From Mycobacterium heckeshornense (GTDB lineage: Bacteria > Actinomycetota > Actinomycetes > Mycobacteriales > Mycobacteriaceae), in assembly GCF_016592155.1 (NCBI RefSeq), contig NZ_AP024237.1:1674001-1738000 (forward strand): a DNA stretch of 64,000 nt, written 5' to 3'. A program made the position numbers and the translations under genes. The notes under the pieces are model-generated. The model saw only the letters and a program-made list of their open reading frames with translations. It was not told where the DNA came from and made no database searches. Below are positions 1 to 7,243 of the stretch, piece after piece. How positions within the stretch are numbered: position 1 is the first letter of the stretch; the number at the start of each line of letters is the position of its first letter.

Positions 1-257
1 GGCAGCTTGGGCGCCGAGCGCAGCGCCGCCTCGATCCGGATCTCCATCGCCTCCCGCAAACCCAGTGACCGTCCGCCGTGCTCGCGCGGCCACGTCGGCT
101 GCAGCCATCCCGCTTCGAAGGCGGCACGCTGGTAGTCGCGCCGCAGCGTGAGGTCCCAACGGTAGTCCCGATACCGCTGCCGGTAGTCGTCCGGCAAGAA
201 CTCGGTCAGCCAGGCGGCGAAGTCGCTGACTACTTCCGGTGTCGCAGTCGTTGTCAC
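1..257 (-). CDS. Acyl-CoA dehydrogenase (FadE family), N-terminal part cut by window edge
   Basis: Only about the first 85 codons lie in the window. From the GTG at 257 the protein begins VTTTATPEVVSDFAAW and contains WLQPTWPREHGG, the typical N-terminal helical-domain signature of mycobacterial FadE proteins (residues about 60-72). The start codon overlaps the stop of the upstream dehydrogenase gene by four bases (GTGA), so the two are probably translationally coupled. In actinobacteria adjacent FadE genes of this kind often encode the two chains of an alpha2beta2 acyl-CoA dehydrogenase acting on sterol-like CoA esters; that role is inferred. FAD- and substrate-binding parts are beyond the edge. 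Confidence 0.85.
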   Translation of the reverse strand, partial: MTTTATPEVVSDFAAWLTEFLPDDYRQRYRDYRWDLTLRRDYQRAAFEAGWLQPTWPREHGGRSLGLREAMEIRIEAALRSAPKL

Positions 258-1321
258 GTTGTGCCCCTGGCGAAGCGGCGGCCGACGGCGTGGTAAAGCG
301 CCCGACTATCGCCCAGCGCAGCCGCGCGTTGCCATGCGTGCCGCAGGTAGAGGTGGATGTCGTGCTCCCAGGTTTGTGCGATCGCGCCGTGCACCTGAAC
401 CGCGGTGCGTGCACAGCTCAGTGCCGCATCCCCTGCGGCGGCCTTGGCCAGCGCGGCGGCAGTCCAGCCGGCTTCTGCGGTGGTGGCCGGATCATCGAGG
501 CGAGCGGCCGCCGCATAGGTCAGGCTGCGGGCACGCTCCACGCTGACGTAGTTGTCGGCCAATGAGTGCTTGACCCCCTGAAAGGCGCCGATCGGCTTGC
601 CGAACTGCTGGCGAGACTTCGCATGCTCGACCGAGCGCGCCAGCGCGGCGTTGGCCACGCCAACGAGGTCAGCGGCTGCTGCGAGAAGCGCTGGCGCCAA
701 AGCCGATTCAACGTCTACCCGCGCGGTGCTCAGCGGCGCAGTGTCGACCTCGACGTCGGCCAGCGGCTGGGCGGGATCGGTGCAGTCGGCCGGCTGAATG
801 CTGATGCCGTCGCCGACGCGTGTGACGGCAGCCACCACGCCGTCGTCGGCAGTGGCCAAAGTGACCATCAGCTCGGCGCGCGCAAGGTCAGCCACCGCGA
901 CGGCCCGCCCGCGCAGCCGCCCATCCTGCAGGGTCATCGGCACGCCGGGCAGCCGCTGTCCCGGCGGGTGGACAGCGAGCGCGGCCACGACGCCGTCGGC
1001 GATTTCGCCCAACGCTCCGTGCCCTGCCGGACCGCATGCCCGCAAGACTCCGGCCGCGAGACCGACGCTGCTCAGCAGCGGAACGGGTGCAATCGCGGCA
1101 CCACATTCCTCCAGCACCACAGTGCGCTCGACCATGCCGAAATCTCCGCCGGGCGTTGCAAGCTCGGTCCAGCCCAGGTCGACGACGGTTTTCCACAGGG
1201 TGCGCCAGCGCTCCGGATCGGTCAAAGCTTGGCGGGCGACGTCGGGCGGGCATTCGGTGCGCAGAATATCGCGCACGCTGTCGCGCAGCGCGAGTTGCTC
1301 GGAATTCAACCCAACATCCAT
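254..1321 (-). CDS. Acyl-CoA dehydrogenase (FadE family)
   Basis: A 355-residue acyl-CoA dehydrogenase, expected to oxidise an acyl-CoA to the enoyl-CoA with FAD. The start is placed at ATG 1321 (MDVGLNSEQLALRDSVRDIL), which is where family homology begins; an upstream in-frame ATG at 1384 would add 21 unrelated residues and run through the promoter. The C-terminal helical domain shows SRQQFGKPIGAFQGVKH and VQVHGAIAQTWEHDIHLYLR, both standard for the fold. At 355 residues it is shorter than housekeeping FadE proteins (about 380-400), like one chain of the heteromeric sterol-type enzymes. It overlaps the next FadE by GTGA. An A/T-rich motif shared with two other island promoters lies about 20 bases upstream. 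Confidence 0.88.
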   Translation of the reverse strand: MDVGLNSEQLALRDSVRDILRTECPPDVARQALTDPERWRTLWKTVVDLGWTELATPGGDFGMVERTVVLEECGAAIAPVPLLSSVGLAAGVLRACGPAGHGALGEIADGVVAALAVHPPGQRLPGVPMTLQDGRLRGRAVAVADLARAELMVTLATADDGVVAAVTRVGDGISIQPADCTDPAQPLADVEVDTAPLSTARVDVESALAPALLAAAADLVGVANAALARSVEHAKSRQQFGKPIGAFQGVKHSLADNYVSVERARSLTYAAAARLDDPATTAEAGWTAAALAKAAAGDAALSCARTAVQVHGAIAQTWEHDIHLYLRHAWQRAAALGDSRALYHAVGRRFARGTT

Positions 1322-1340
1322 AAGACCCCTAACATCATAA

Positions 1341-1350
1341 AAATAGTAAA
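1341..1350. promoter_or_regulatory. Shared A/T-rich motif, copy 1 (AAATAGTAAA)
   Basis: AAATAGTAAA lies 20 bases upstream of the FadE start at 1321. The same ten bases occur at 15273-15282 and with one change at 25751-25760, each in an intergenic region of the catabolic island. In this GC-rich DNA such recurrence suggests a common operator or promoter element; the binding protein is unknown. Confidence 0.45.
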
Positions 1351-1352
1351 CT

Positions 1353-1882
1353 AGCGATGCGGGCGTCAATCTGTGTGATGGCATACTGCTGCAAAATGGG
1401 CAGGATTACCCTCGGGCCGCCCATCAGCCTGACACATCGATCGTCCTGTATCCGCCGCCAGTCGGGGCTTACCGACGAGGAGCGCCCGGTCATCGCCGAG
1501 ATGATCGTCAAGGGCACCCACGGCATGATCGTGGCGGCCACCAATGACCTCGACGGCACCTTCGCGCGGCTTCATGGCTGGCCTTGCAAGACCGGTGAGC
1601 GGAGATCGTCCGGGAGCCAACCGAGCGGCCGTACCGGGTTCGTGACGGTGCGATGCGGGATCCCGCCGACAGCGCACGGTTCGCATCCAAGAGCTGCGCT
1701 GACAGATAAGCGTCACCGTCTGCGTCGATGCGACGGCTTGAGCTCAGAGGAGCGAAAGCTTGTCTCGCTTGCCGTCCTCAGACCGTAAAGGCGACCGCCG
1801 GTCGGCGACGCCGCCGCTCAACAGCCGTGGGATTGCCCACCACGGCCAACATCGGCAACGGCGATCATGTCAGGATGGTCGG
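1353..1882. other. Intergenic stretch without a recognisable gene
   Basis: About 530 bases between the divergent FadE and TetR genes. A 143-codon open frame crosses part of it on the + strand, but its composition is irregular (Cys- and Arg-rich ends) and I recognise no family. A central piece (LTDEERPVIAEMIVKGTHG) looks somewhat protein-like and could be the remnant of a lost gene. No tRNA or clear repeat was seen. Confidence 0.4.
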
Positions 1883-2515
1883 GTGCGCACGCGAGGATGG
1901 CAAGGTCGGTTGCCGCGTGATGAGGACGAGGCGCGTTCAAGAATTGTTGCAGCGGCTGCGCGGTGCGTCGACAGTTATGGCGCGACCAAAACGACGCTGT
2001 CTGACGTTGCTTCGGAACTCGGTGTGACACGTCAAACCGTGTACCGGTATTTCCCGGGAATCGCCGAGCTGCTGAGTGCCGTCGGCGAAGCGGGTGCTGC
2101 ACAGTTCCTCGATCGGCTGGCAAAGCATGTTGAGGGCATCTCCGATCCGGGCGAAGCTCTGGCGGAGGGGATGGTTTTCACGCTGGAGGCACTGCCGAGT
2201 GAACGCTACATCGGGCTGTTGCTGCAGACGGGGCAGTCGGATGTTTTCACTCGCCGCGCGACATCGCCGACGGCGATATCTTTTGGAAAAGCCGTACTGC
2301 AGCGCTTTTCGGTTGATTGGGCTGCGCTTGGATTCGATGACCGGGACTTGGAGGGCCTGGCCGAGTTGATGTTGCGGATGTTAGTGTCGTTTATCGAGTA
2401 TCCATCGGATCCGCCGCGCGATCGGAGCGACTTGTGTGACTTTCTGCGTCAGTGGCTGGGACCCGCCGTGAGCGGCCACGCAGCGCCGGGTACGCGACGA
2501 AGCCGCACAAGATGA
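1883..2515 (+). CDS. TetR-family transcriptional regulator
   Basis: A 210-residue regulator. The N-terminal DNA-binding domain reads ARSRIVAAAARCVDSYG followed by the helix-turn-helix LSDVASELGVTRQTVYRYF (residues about 35-60), diagnostic of TetR proteins. The C-terminal ligand-binding half is not assignable to a ligand. GTG 1883 is chosen because the open frame before it (from 1760) has no homology and is out of character. Its last 125 bases overlap the convergent membrane-protein gene. It may control the neighbouring FadE pair or the membrane protein/FAD oxygenase genes; this is inferred from position only. Confidence 0.85.
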   Translation: MRTRGWQGRLPRDEDEARSRIVAAAARCVDSYGATKTTLSDVASELGVTRQTVYRYFPGIAELLSAVGEAGAAQFLDRLAKHVEGISDPGEALAEGMVFTLEALPSERYIGLLLQTGQSDVFTRRATSPTAISFGKAVLQRFSVDWAALGFDDRDLEGLAELMLRMLVSFIEYPSDPPRDRSDLCDFLRQWLGPAVSGHAAPGTRRSRTR

Positions 2516-3413
2516 CCAGGGCAGCGCTTTGCACCGCGATGTACTCGGTAAGCCCTTTCTCGTAGAGGGCGTTTCCGATCACCATCACCGCCATGCTCAG
2601 CACGTAAATACCTGCCACGATGACCGTGACCGGTTCGACGAAGTCCGCGGGCGACAACCGCATGGCCCGGACGGCGACGATCACATAACCCAGTACCAGC
2701 GCGACGACGAGCGGCCACTGCGGAGTGCCGAGGTAGGTAACCAATATGAGTGGGATATGCAGCAGCGGCGCGACCAGGTTGATTCCGACTGCCGCCGCGA
2801 GGGGGAACCCGAGCAGGGTCACCGTGTTGGATCGGCGCGCGTCGAGATGGGGTACAGCGCGCCACAGCACATAGAAAAACAGAGCATCCCAGGTCATCTG
2901 CCACCAAAGATCGGCGAGCGGCCAGCCCAGCCATAGCTGGTACATCTTCCATTGGTGCCAGGTCCACCACCCAATCTGGGGCAGACCACCTTGAATGATG
3001 TACGGGGCGTCCACGCAGGCCATGACCAATCCGCCGGTGAGTGCTCGCTGCCAAAGTGAAGGTATGTCAAGTGATTCGACAAGCTTGTAACCGAGAAAGA
3101 GGAACACCGGATAAAAGATCGGCACGTACCCGGGCATTAACGTCGCGTCCTGTAAGCCGGGGACCATCCGGAAGTTGAGCATCACCGCGAAGGTGCCTTG
3201 GGTATAGCTGTGATGCAGCACCATGCCGGAAAGCTCCAGCAGCATCCCGTAGAAAAACGCGGTAACCAACAGCACTGCGTAGACCACCCGTCCCCTGCGG
3301 TACTGCCGTGCGCTGTAGCCGATGGCCAACCCCAGGCAGAGCAGGAACGTCAAGTCGAGAAGGTTCTTGTACCAAGAGATCTCGAGCGGATTGTGTAGAA
3401 CGATGGGTGACAT
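2391..3413 (-). CDS. Multi-pass integral membrane protein of unknown function
   Basis: 340 residues with many hydrophobic segments (for example FLLCLGLAIGY near residue 23, VYAVLLVTAFFYGMLLEL near 44, ILVTYLGTPQWPLVVALVLG near 220, VIVAGIYVLSMAVMVIG near 258), suggesting about eight or nine membrane helices. It is rich in Trp and Tyr (GWWTWHQWKMYQLWLGWP near 160), which suggests aromatic loops at the membrane interface. I do not recognise the family. It starts 15 bases after the FAD-dependent oxidoreductase stops and is very likely co-transcribed with it. The charged C-terminal tail (about residues 315-340) overlaps the 3' end of the TetR gene on the other strand. Confidence 0.75.
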   Translation of the reverse strand: MSPIVLHNPLEISWYKNLLDLTFLLCLGLAIGYSARQYRRGRVVYAVLLVTAFFYGMLLELSGMVLHHSYTQGTFAVMLNFRMVPGLQDATLMPGYVPIFYPVFLFLGYKLVESLDIPSLWQRALTGGLVMACVDAPYIIQGGLPQIGWWTWHQWKMYQLWLGWPLADLWWQMTWDALFFYVLWRAVPHLDARRSNTVTLLGFPLAAAVGINLVAPLLHIPLILVTYLGTPQWPLVVALVLGYVIVAVRAMRLSPADFVEPVTVIVAGIYVLSMAVMVIGNALYEKGLTEYIAVQSAALVILCGFVAYPALRGRSRRVPATDAESHTSRSDRAADPMDTR

Positions 3414-3427
3414 GATCGAGCCTCTCT

Positions 3428-4888
3428 TTATGGCGTGCTGTAGTCGGTCGAAGGGGGATCGCCGAGAGCATCGAAGTATCTGGGCAGCCGCGTGCGACCG
3501 AGAAACACCTTGAGCTGGTAGCGGGCGAGTCGGCTCAGCACGACAGGGTTGGTGATCATGTCGCGCAATGACTGCTCGATGTTGAAGACGCGGCTGAAGT
3601 GGTCTTCAATGACGGGATCTTCTCGCGAAGCCGCCGAGAGCAAGTTGAACATCGGCCAGGCGAGACGGTTCATCAGCCGCCTGCGTACAGCGGACTGGAG
3701 TACCTCCGTGCCCACCGCGTGCTTGTAGCCCTGATCACGGGTGATCGCCGTATCCCAGGGGATTTGAAGGTAGTGGCTCTGGCGCAGCAGGAAGCGCCGG
3801 TAAAAGTCAGCGTCCAAACACGTAGTTGTGTCGAGTGTTTCGGCCAGGATCACGGCTGTGACAGCCGCGGCGCTCATCCCTTGGCCGTATAGCGGGTTGT
3901 AGGCGCATATCGAGTCGCCGACAGAGATAATTCCAAGCGGTGGCTGGGCCAGGCGGTCATAGCGTCGCCACTTGTTAGCGGTGGCGCGGGTAACATGCAC
4001 ATCCGAGATCGGCTCTGCGCGTTTGAGTGCTGCGCTGAAGGCCGGGGTTCGTATCCGCTGGGCGCACTCTTCGAAATCATCGTTGCTGCTGGGCATTTCG
4101 TGGCCCCATGATCCCATGAACGCGATCCAGCGTTCGTTTTCGATCGGGAAGATCGTGGACAGATAATCGTGTTCGACCGGCTTTGCACCGCGGGTAGCCG
4201 CCGGAAGTACCACCAATTGCCACCACCAATCGTCGGCAGACGGCGGTGGCCGACGGTACCACCGCGACGAGTAGGTCACTTTGGCGTCCAGCGTCAAGGT
4301 CTGCACGGCGGGAAACCCGGCCGTCGTGAGCCAGTAGGCGACCTTCGAGCCGCGGCCCAAGGCGTCGACGACGAGATCGTAGGTATCTGTCTCTTCGCCG
4401 CCGGTGGTGTCCGCTGGCGAATACCGGACCCCGGTCACGTGTTGACCGTCAAACGCTAAACCGTGCACAGTCGTGCGTTCGCGAATGGCCACATTCGCCA
4501 GTGCGCAGGCACGGTCGCGCAGCGTGCGCTCCAACAAGATGCGCGAGCAGTAGATCATCGTCATCGCGCCGGCTTTCCGTGGCGCCCACCCACGGGATTC
4601 GCAATACGCGGCGTCCCTGCCTGGGTTGAGCTCGAGCGCGCCGCCAGCGATCAGTTCTGCTTCGATGCCGGGGTAGAGATGCTCAAGTGCCGTACGGCCT
4701 GCGTTCAACAGGAAGTGCGGGTGTCTACTTTGCGGTACACCGCGACGGTGGTCAGCGACGTCGGGCAGCTCGTCGCGTTCGAGAATCACTACCTGGCTGA
4801 AATGCGGTGACACGGCCGCAGCCGCGCACAACCCCGCGACGCTGCCTCCGAGGATGACGGCTCGTTGACCTAAGCGGGCAGCTTTCAT
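3428..4888 (-). CDS. FAD-dependent oxidoreductase (aromatic-hydroxylase / geranylgeranyl-reductase type)
   Basis: About 486 residues. The N-terminus carries the Rossmann FAD-binding loop AVILGGSVAGLCAA, with the acidic beta-2 end VVILERDELPD that binds the ribose. The second FAD motif, ISVGDSICAYNPLYGQGMSA, lies about residue 325 and is the GD motif of this flavoprotein class. The enzyme should hydroxylate or reduce a hydrophobic substrate; which one is not visible. Two starts are possible, ATG 4900 or ATG 4888; 4888 is nearer the first beta strand. A perfect 8-base dyad (4886-4893 / 4911-4918) overlaps the start, so repression at the promoter is likely. The next gene is a membrane protein in the same direction. 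Confidence 0.82.
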   Translation of the reverse strand: MKAARLGQRAVILGGSVAGLCAAAAVSPHFSQVVILERDELPDVADHRRGVPQSRHPHFLLNAGRTALEHLYPGIEAELIAGGALELNPGRDAAYCESRGWAPRKAGAMTMIYCSRILLERTLRDRACALANVAIRERTTVHGLAFDGQHVTGVRYSPADTTGGEETDTYDLVVDALGRGSKVAYWLTTAGFPAVQTLTLDAKVTYSSRWYRRPPPSADDWWWQLVVLPAATRGAKPVEHDYLSTIFPIENERWIAFMGSWGHEMPSSNDDFEECAQRIRTPAFSAALKRAEPISDVHVTRATANKWRRYDRLAQPPLGIISVGDSICAYNPLYGQGMSAAAVTAVILAETLDTTTCLDADFYRRFLLRQSHYLQIPWDTAITRDQGYKHAVGTEVLQSAVRRRLMNRLAWPMFNLLSAASREDPVIEDHFSRVFNIEQSLRDMITNPVVLSRLARYQLKVFLGRTRLPRYFDALGDPPSTDYSTP

Positions 4889-4918
4889 ACGATCATACAT
4901 ATTATGTCATATCGTATG
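4886..4918. promoter_or_regulatory. Inverted repeat overlapping the FAD-oxidoreductase start (candidate operator)
   Basis: CATACGAT at 4886-4893 and its exact complement ATCGTATG at 4911-4918 flank a 17-base A/T-rich spacer. The left arm contains the start codon of the flavoprotein gene. Such a dyad in GC-rich DNA at a gene start fits a TetR-type operator; the regulator is not identified. Confidence 0.55.
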
Positions 4919-5026
4919 ATCACCGCTCGGACGACGTCAATACCGAATCGAAGGGAAATGCATGGCCGTCGAATCGCCGACGGTCACACGCACCGGTCTT
5001 GATAGGAGACTGACTTAGCGCGCGCT

Positions 5027-5486
5027 TTGCTTGGTCCTCAACAAGACCACGGACATGGCCGACACCGTCCTGATGGTTCCGTTGCACTACTCACCGGGAT
5101 CCGAAGAACACCGTTCAAATGGATCACACAATTGCAGACTGACCCATCCGGCTCCTGGGACCCCAAAGACCAGATGGGCGTAATTTACTGGGTCTACCCC
5201 AACCTCATTCTCGCCAATAGCCCCGTCGGCGTGGAGATCATCGACATCCTGCCCGCCGGCTCACCGACCCGCTGCACCGTACGACACAGTTGGATGGGAC
5301 GTATACCCGCGACAACCGCTGAGCAGCCACGTGGCTGTACGCGACGAAGACTTCGCGATGCTTCCCAAATGCGGACATGGCGTGCGACGCGGCCCGCATG
5401 ACCATATGGTCATCGGCCGCAATGAGATTGGTGTGCAGCACATGATCCGGGTCATAGCTAAGGAGCTTCGCGTGGCACTGGGATAG
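5027..5486 (+). pseudogene. Remnant of a Rieske ring-hydroxylating oxygenase alpha subunit (C-terminal part, frameshifted)
   Basis: Two frames together give the C-terminal catalytic domain of a ring-hydroxylating oxygenase. In frame from 5027: MGVIYWVYPNLILANSPVGV and a following LPAGSPTRCTVRHSWM, the standard beta-sheet region. After a frameshift between about 5290 and 5331 the other frame reads VAVRDEDFAMLPKCGHGV, GPHDHMVIGRNEIGVQHMI and ends at TAG 5486, matching the usual C-terminal end of these enzymes. The Rieske domain and iron-ligand motif are missing, so the gene has lost its 5' half. It ends three bases from the convergent SDR gene. A related but intact enzyme lies at 26956-28092. 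Confidence 0.75.
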
Positions 5487-5488
5487 TC

Positions 5489-6211
5489 TTATTCCTGCTG
5501 CGCCAGACGCCGCCGGCGCGCCTCGGGCGGCACGATCGGTGGCCGGGCGAAGGGACCGCGCCGGACGGCCTGCAGCCGGATCTCGGGCAGGTCCACCGAG
5601 GGGTCGACGGTGTCCAGCCAGGCGACGGCGTCGGCGACGTCGGACGCCTGGATCGCATGCATCTCGAACGGAACGTCTTGCAGCATCTCGGTATCCACTG
5701 GCCCCGGCGTCACAATGTGGACCGCGATCCCGTCACGGTCGACCTCGAGCGCCAGCGCTCGGGCGAACGCGTTCATCCCTGCCTTCGACGCCGAGTAGGC
5801 GGTGCGGGCCATCATCGGCTCGTGTGCGGCCGAGGAGGAAATGAACACCAGCCGTGAGCCCGCCCGCATTCGGGGCAGGACCGCCGAGGTCACCACGAAG
5901 CAGGAATCGAGGTTGGCCGACATGATCGCCCGCCACTGCTCGAATGTCTGCTTGCGCGCATAGGTTCCGCCCAGCACACCCGCCGCATGCACGACGAGGT
6001 CGATGGTGTCCAATGCATCTATCGCGCCGGCGAATCCGATTGGGTCGGAGGCGTCGGCCACGATATAGCGGGCGCCGATCTCCTCGGCCGCGGCCCGCAA
6101 CGGATCTTCACGGCGTGCGGAGAGCACCACATCGTAGCCGAGCTCGCACAGCTTTCGTGCGCATGCCTTGCCGATTCCACCGCTGCCACCGGTGACCAAT
6201 GCAGTTCTCAC
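5489..6211 (-). CDS. Short-chain dehydrogenase/reductase
   Basis: 240 residues of classical SDR type. Motifs: TGGSGGIG for the cofactor (residues 7-14), HAAG in beta-4 region (about 94-97), ISSSAAHE with the catalytic Ser, and YSASK with the catalytic Tyr and Lys (about 138-142), followed by PGPVDTEM. R33 after the second strand (SARRED) favours NADP(H) or no strong preference. Substrate unknown; within the island it could oxidise a hydroxyl group formed by the P450 or by hydration of an enoyl-CoA. The downstream end of the frame meets the Rieske-oxygenase remnant. Confidence 0.9.
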   Translation of the reverse strand: MRTALVTGGSGGIGKACARKLCELGYDVVLSARREDPLRAAAEEIGARYIVADASDPIGFAGAIDALDTIDLVVHAAGVLGGTYARKQTFEQWRAIMSANLDSCFVVTSAVLPRMRAGSRLVFISSSAAHEPMMARTAYSASKAGMNAFARALALEVDRDGIAVHIVTPGPVDTEMLQDVPFEMHAIQASDVADAVAWLDTVDPSVDLPEIRLQAVRRGPFARPPIVPPEARRRRLAQQE

Positions 6212-6247
6212 GGGTTGCCTCGTCGCGCCGAATCGCGAGTTTTCCCG

Positions 6248-7069
6248 CTACAGACGGCGGGCATCCCGCGGCCGCGACAGGGCCTGCGGCGACAGCGCGT
6301 AGATTCGCTGATCGGGCCGACCTGCCAACACATGAGTTTGGGTGTCGGCGAGGTGGCGGGCCGCAATGCGCCGCGCCCGGTCGACGTCACCGGCCTCGAT
6401 CATCTCGGTCAGTTTGATGTGCGTGTTGAGCACCGCGCGGCGATTGGCCAGCGACGGGTAGGTACCGCGGGCCGCGCTCTCGTCGGCCCACTGCTGCTCA
6501 TGGCTGGTCCACAGCGTCTCCAGGGTGCCGACCACCGCGATGATGGTCTTGTTTCCGCACCCACGGACCAAGGCATCGTGGAATTGGCGGCCGATTTCGG
6601 TGAATTGGCGGCCGTCGTCAAGATGCGCGGCCATCGACTCGTTGATGTTTTTGAGCTCGCGCACCAACGTGTCGGCCCGGTCAGGTCGCTGAGCGGCCAG
6701 CGCCGCACAAGCCGGTTCCAGCTCCCGCAATGCGGCGCCCAGATCGGCGACCCCGACGTACTCGCTTTGCAGCAGCAGCCCGAGCATGTAGGCGGCGCTG
6801 GTCTTCGCCGGGGCGTGCACGACGGCGCCCCCCCGGTTGCCACGCCGAACCGACACCAGCCCCTCGGTCTCTAAAATCCGCAACGCTTCCCGAAGAGAGA
6901 CCAGGCTGACGTTGAACTGCTCGACAAGTACTTCTTGTCGTGGCAACAGATCACCGTCGGCCAGTTCGCCGTCGATAATCTGGCGGCGCAACTCATCTGC
7001 GACGATCTCAGCGATCCGTGGCGCAGACAGCCGACGGCGCGCCTCCGGGCCGACTCCCAGCGTCGTCAT
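6248..7069 (-). CDS. GntR-family (FadR/FCD subfamily) transcriptional regulator
   Basis: 273 residues. The N-terminal winged helix shows IVADELRRQIIDGELADGDL, then LVEQFNVSLVSLREALRILE and a wing EGLVSVRRGNRGGAVV, the GntR pattern (residues about 20-85). The remainder is the all-helical FCD domain with R(E)-(D)-x3-(N)-like and FH(D)ALVRGCGN features that bind small acids through a metal in relatives. It is divergent from the CoA-transferase gene at 7244 and about 35 bases upstream of the SDR gene in the same direction; it most likely regulates this divergent pair. Confidence 0.9.
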   Translation of the reverse strand: MTTLGVGPEARRRLSAPRIAEIVADELRRQIIDGELADGDLLPRQEVLVEQFNVSLVSLREALRILETEGLVSVRRGNRGGAVVHAPAKTSAAYMLGLLLQSEYVGVADLGAALRELEPACAALAAQRPDRADTLVRELKNINESMAAHLDDGRQFTEIGRQFHDALVRGCGNKTIIAVVGTLETLWTSHEQQWADESAARGTYPSLANRRAVLNTHIKLTEMIEAGDVDRARRIAARHLADTQTHVLAGRPDQRIYALSPQALSRPRDARRL

Positions 7070-7129
7070 CCGATCCTCGCAGCGATTACACCGAAAAAGG
7101 CGGGCGCGATCTGCACCGACCGCGTATAA

Positions 7130-7154
7130 ATGCGTATCTTAACAGTGATCGCAT
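7130..7154. promoter_or_regulatory. Weak inverted repeat between the GntR and CoA-transferase genes
   Basis: ATGCG (7130-7134) and CGCAT (7150-7154) form a short dyad in an A/T-rich part of the 174-base divergent promoter region. It is a candidate site for the adjacent GntR protein, but five-base arms are not strong evidence. Confidence 0.25.
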
Positions 7155-7243
7155 AATAGCCGGGGCAGGCGCGCGCGCCGACCTGCGCCGACGCGGGCCT
7201 AAGCTGGCAAAGTTGTCAATATCACGCAGAAACTATCGGATGG

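Noticed and set aside
1357..1788. 143-codon open frame on the + strand between FadE and TetR genes
   Set aside because: Irregular composition, overlaps the promoter motif and the start of a better-supported gene region, and matches no family I know. Mentioned only as an unexplained stretch.
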